Of a DNA stretch of 64,000 bases, positions 60,544 through 64,000 are shown piece by piece. The stretch comes from Tachypleus tridentatus. Its lineage: Eukaryota > Arthropoda > Merostomata > Xiphosura > Limulidae. The notes below the pieces were generated by a model that searched no databases, was not told where the DNA came from, and saw only the letters and a list, made by a program, of their open reading frames with translations. The position numbers were made by a program, and so were the translations under genes. The stretch is from contig NC_134832.1 of the NCBI RefSeq assembly GCF_004210375.1, positions 156,237,592-156,301,591 of the forward strand, written 5' to 3'. Position 1 is the first letter of the stretch, and the number at the start of each line of letters is the position of its first letter.

Positions 60544-60949
60544 GCTCTTCTATGTAAAATATTTTCTCAACCCAAACGAGCCGTTTTTGCATATAAATTT
60601 CTCAACAAGTGGGTTTCTCGACATCACTTGTATTTTGACTCTTTTTGAAATTTCGAAAATTGATACAAATTGAAAGGTATGATTTTGCAGATGAGGAGAG
60701 ATTAGAGGGAAGGAAAACAAAGGGTCAGGAAAGGATGTGGATGATAAGGAAGTTATAGTTATAGTGATTCGTTGACAACATATTTTACAAAGGGAGCTAT
60801 AACAAAGGAAATTTTTGTTGATACAGATATTTAAAGAAAAGGGATATAACTTAATTTTGTCAGGGATACTGATGAAAAATAATTGTGGATATGAAGTTAT
60901 AAGTGGGTTACTAGGGTTAAATTCCAAGTTTTGTTAGTACGCTAGGATG

Positions 60950-63790
60950 ATCATATAGGCTATTTGTACTTCTGGGATCAGTTCAGTGAAAGAAAGGAGC
61001 TTTTCTAGAATGGATGGCTTACACTTAAATATGGTAGAGGATGGATTGTTTTCTAAAGCTATTGACTAAGCTGTGAAAGAAGTTTTAAACTGGGACTAGA
61101 CACTGATGAGGGTCAAAGGGTCAAGATAAAATAAATCCAAAAATAATAAGAAATCGAAAACGTTGAGATTAATTTTAAGAGTTATAAGTACAGACATAAT
61201 TTTACTATTGTAATGGTAGAGGTTTAGGGAATAAACTAGATTACTTTAGATCACTGGTAAGAATGGATGAGTTTAATATAATATTAATCACTGGAACACG
61301 TTGGACCACAGATGATTCTGATGACAAACATTTTTGTAAATGTATTGTTATAGATTATTTAATGTGAACAGTGAATAAAGGGATATGTGGCTCTATATGT
61401 AAACTGTGAGCTTCATGCTGTTTAGGTTGAGAGTAAGAAAGATAACAGCAAAAAGAGTGAATACATTTTGGTGTCTATTTAGGAAATAGAATAAAAAGAA
61501 ATGTGTTTTTTTTTGTGGGAATTCGTAACACATCACCGGATGAAACTGATGAAATTAATATTTGGGCTGGAAATGAAGTTATAATTTTACATGATTTCAA
61601 TTTCAGACATATTGATTGGGAATTGCTCGAGTCAAACAACAAGCGAGAAAGGTTTTTGGCAACTGCTCAAGATGAATTTATTAATCAATTGTCAAGAAAC
61701 CTACTATAAATAACAGTAGTTTCAATTTGTTATTAATTTTCAATATAGGATTAGACGAGAAGAGGATGGAAACTGAAGAACATCTGATCAAGTTACTTCT
61801 ATCTTAGGTTTGATGTTTTGCTGGGTATAGAAATCTAGAATAACAATATTTTTGTCAGAAAGTTAAAAAGAAAACTTCAGACAAGAATTATCTGTTGCGA
61901 ATTTTAAGACTGATAAATTACGGAAATGTTCAAAGATTTTGGTTTTTTTTTTAATATTGAAGGTAAAGATGCTCCTTACTGAAAAAACAAGTGGCTGTAA
62001 GTAACAAACACGAAGGGATAAAATGAGAGGAAATAAATATAATTTTAATCATTTGAAAGATGATTAGGATGTCTAAAATATAATAAGGATATCTAAAAGA
62101 TAATTAGGATATATGAAAGAATACATGGAAAAAAATTAACTGAAGATGAAAAGATTAACAGCAATAATTTCTTTAAATACTAAACTATGAATAAACAAAA
62201 TATTAGAATCTTTGAGAAATGATAATAGAAGACTTGAAATTTATGGTTATAAAATGGCTGCACAAATAATATCTGCTTTTTTTTAGATTTTACCTTGATT
62301 AGTTGATAGGAAAAGATCAAACAAGATTAGCATAATAAGGAAATTTTAAAAACGATAAATTTCCTGGGCCAGATAATATTTCCCAAGCTGTTTTGAAGAA
62401 GGTTAAAGATCGGATTTGTGAGCCACATACAACAATTTTTGTCAGTCCTTAAATAGAAAGCAGGCACAAGAGGTTTGGAAGTTGGATAATCTCACTGTTC
62501 TTTTCAAAGAAGGTGATAAATATGTCCCAGTAATTATTAACCCACGATACTTACTTCAGTTGTGGAAAACGTTTACGAAAGTAGTAAAGGATAATTTGAA
62601 AGGCACATCAGAAAGTGTAACATTTTATTAGGTGCTCAATATTGTTTCTCTCAGGGAAACTATTCCTTCACAATTCTTTTGGCACATCTTGCAAGAGCTA
62701 CTGCCTATATAGATGACTATAAAGGTATAGATTTAGTTAATCTGGATTTACAGAAAGCATATGATAAGGTAGCCACATAAGAGGCTTGTAAAAAATATCT
62801 TTCTAAGTACGGGAGATAAGTTAGGAACTTGGAGAGAAGAGTGGCTGGATGAAAGAAAGTAGAGGCTTCTTATAAATGGGGTTCACGTAAACTAGATTAG
62901 TGTCCCATGTGAGGTACTTTAGGGCTCAACCTTAGGACTATTGTACTTTTTGATTTATATAAATAACATAGATGAAAAAAATGTTCAATAAATAACTTAA
63001 ATTTGCAGACAATATTAAGATCTTGAGTGTTTCTAGCTGTGAAGAGGATGTAGCTGATTTAACATTTATATCATTTAATGACTTGAAGAAATAAATGACA
63101 CAATGGTTTTTAATTATAATAAATGTAAGGTAATGTATATGGGTTTTCATAATTTCAAGTATAAGTATAATTTGGACGGGAATAACCTTAACGGTGTTAT
63201 AAAAGAAATGGATCAGGATGTAATAGTTGATCATACTCGATAGCCCTATAAGAGGTGTGCTGTTATTAGTGGTGGGGTAAACAGGATTTTAGGTTGTATT
63301 TGGAGAAGTATTGAATACAAGCCTGAAGAGGTTATAATGCGATTGTACAGACGAGATTTGAAGTATTGTGCTCAGTTACTTCAGAAAGGACATTGAACAG
63401 AAAGTACTCAAAGGAGGATTTCTAAAATGGTATATTTGATGGAGAGGTTGCAAAATGAAGAGAGGCAGAAATCTCCCAAATTGTTTATCTGAAAAAGGAA
63501 GAACTAGAGTGAATCTGATTGAAGTGTTTGTAATGAAAATTGATTTGTTGATGCATCATCTTTGTTTCATATCTAAAGGTGTGAATTATAGGACACAAAT
63601 GTAAATTTTGGCAGCGTAGAAGTCATCTTCAATCAAGACAGGTTTGTTATTCTAAGATGGTGGGTTCCCTTAAGATGTTGTAGAGACAGTAAATTTAAGA
63701 TCGTTTAAGATAAATCTTGATAAGTACATGAATGCTGGCTTCAACATTTTCCTTGATTTATTTGCTTTATAGTTTTAATTTAGTTCAGAA
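60950..63790 (+). mobile_element. Long CR1-like LINE relic
   Basis: Plus-strand fragments in the order endonuclease, reverse transcriptase, C-terminus. GLHLNMVEDGLFSKAID is near 61,010. An endonuclease N-terminal block resembling N-x-R-GLGNKLDYF is near 61,205-61,250. IILHDFNFRHIDWELLES is at about 61,580-61,640, where the usual GDFN has become HDFN. In the RT part, FPGPDNISQAVLKKVKD lies near 62,360 and NLDLQKAYDKVA near 62,740. The tail block shared with 23.9-24.6 kb is at about 63,110-63,560. Frameshifts and stops are everywhere and the RT catalytic box is not recognisable. Only 61,503-61,709 remains open for more than 60 codons. Confidence 0.8.
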
Positions 63791-64000
63791 GATGACGTAG
63801 CCCAGGTGGACTAATATATCTCTTTTTATCCCTAAACCTAACTTCCATTACAAAGATGAACAACGTCAACATTCTAATTACAAGTAACCATTCGAGTACT
63901 AAATATATTATAAAATGTGGCATTATTAATGACATTGTAAAAAATTAATTTAATACATGATTTAACACTAAACTTACAAACAAGTTTCACACAAACAAGA
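63791..64000. other. Right-edge sequence, nothing seen
   Basis: AT-rich, no recognisable feature; upstream exons of the channel gene may lie beyond the edge. Confidence 0.4.

Larger units (their letters stand above)
59867..60628 (-). mobile_element. Short Penelope-like element with inverted terminal repeats and 17-bp target duplication
   Basis: TGTATTTTGACTCTTTT lies on both sides (59,850-59,866 and 60,629-60,645), a 17-bp target duplication. Inside, about 95-bp inverted repeats (59,867-59,960 and 60,501-60,594) differ at very few bases. Between them the minus strand encodes remains of a Penelope-type GIY-YIG nuclease: NIIYKIQCDNCHDFYIEKQ near 60,360-60,300, VFEHCKSNKHN near 60,250 and NKRKIKEALLIQQLKP near 60,150. 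No reverse transcriptase is present, so the copy is deleted or truncated. Each terminal repeat carries a hammerhead motif. Confidence 0.85.

Noticed and set aside
60550..60927. A 125-codon minus-strand frame next to the Penelope-like element
   Set aside because: It is AT-rich, has no known motif, and its left end runs into the terminal repeat; likely chance.

Overview
This is a eukaryotic, AT-rich, intron- and repeat-laden window, not a prokaryotic one: exons with GT/AG borders, SINEs, LINEs, Penelope-like, gypsy, Tc1, mariner and CACTA-like relics, and very large tandem arrays. The abundant tRNA-derived SINE (copies near 26.4, 32.8, 36.4, 51.2, 56.4 and 57.1 kb) is one I associate with horseshoe crabs, so a chelicerate, probably a limulid, is my best guess (from memory, not checked).

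Layout. 1-22,358 is one enormous tandem array of 80- and 90-bp monomers that runs off the left edge. On the minus strand each monomer encodes the third catalytic block of a mariner transposase (HPPYSP-N-LVPSDYHL type). At its right end the array runs straight into the rest of a degenerate mariner transposase (22,359-23,304), so the satellite appears to have arisen by amplification of a 30-codon piece of that transposon. 23.3-27.2 kb holds a CR1-like LINE relic, a Thr/Asn/Asp-rich minus-strand reading frame with 18-residue repeats, candidate exons, and a SINE. 27,472-32,784 is a second array (about 84 copies of 63 bp), whose monomer is the 3' end of the common SINE fused to a unit of an older, degenerate AT-rich satellite. 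The rest of that SINE lies immediately to the right, and the old satellite lies on both sides.

The one convincing host gene is a DEG/ENaC-family sodium channel on the minus strand. Its six last exons lie at 59,567-59,684, 45,186-45,273, 39,735-39,798, 38,319-38,395, 35,807-35,882 and 34,496-34,705; all splice phases agree and together they encode 210 residues up to the stop. The amino-terminal part (first membrane segment) is not seen and probably lies beyond the right edge. Its introns hold minisatellites (64, 55 and 53 bp), SINEs, a CACTA-like DNA transposon with a conserved uncharacterised reading frame, a Penelope-like reverse transcriptase relic, a Tc1 element that landed in the 53-bp minisatellite and was itself hit by a GC-rich LINE, and a gypsy relic.

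Right of the last visible exon, 59,867-60,628 is a short Penelope-like element with a 17-bp target duplication and inverted terminal repeats, each carrying a minimal hammerhead ribozyme (right copy with an intact core, left copy mutated). 60,950-63,790 is a long decayed CR1-like LINE. The theme of the window is repeated birth of satellite DNA from pieces of transposons.
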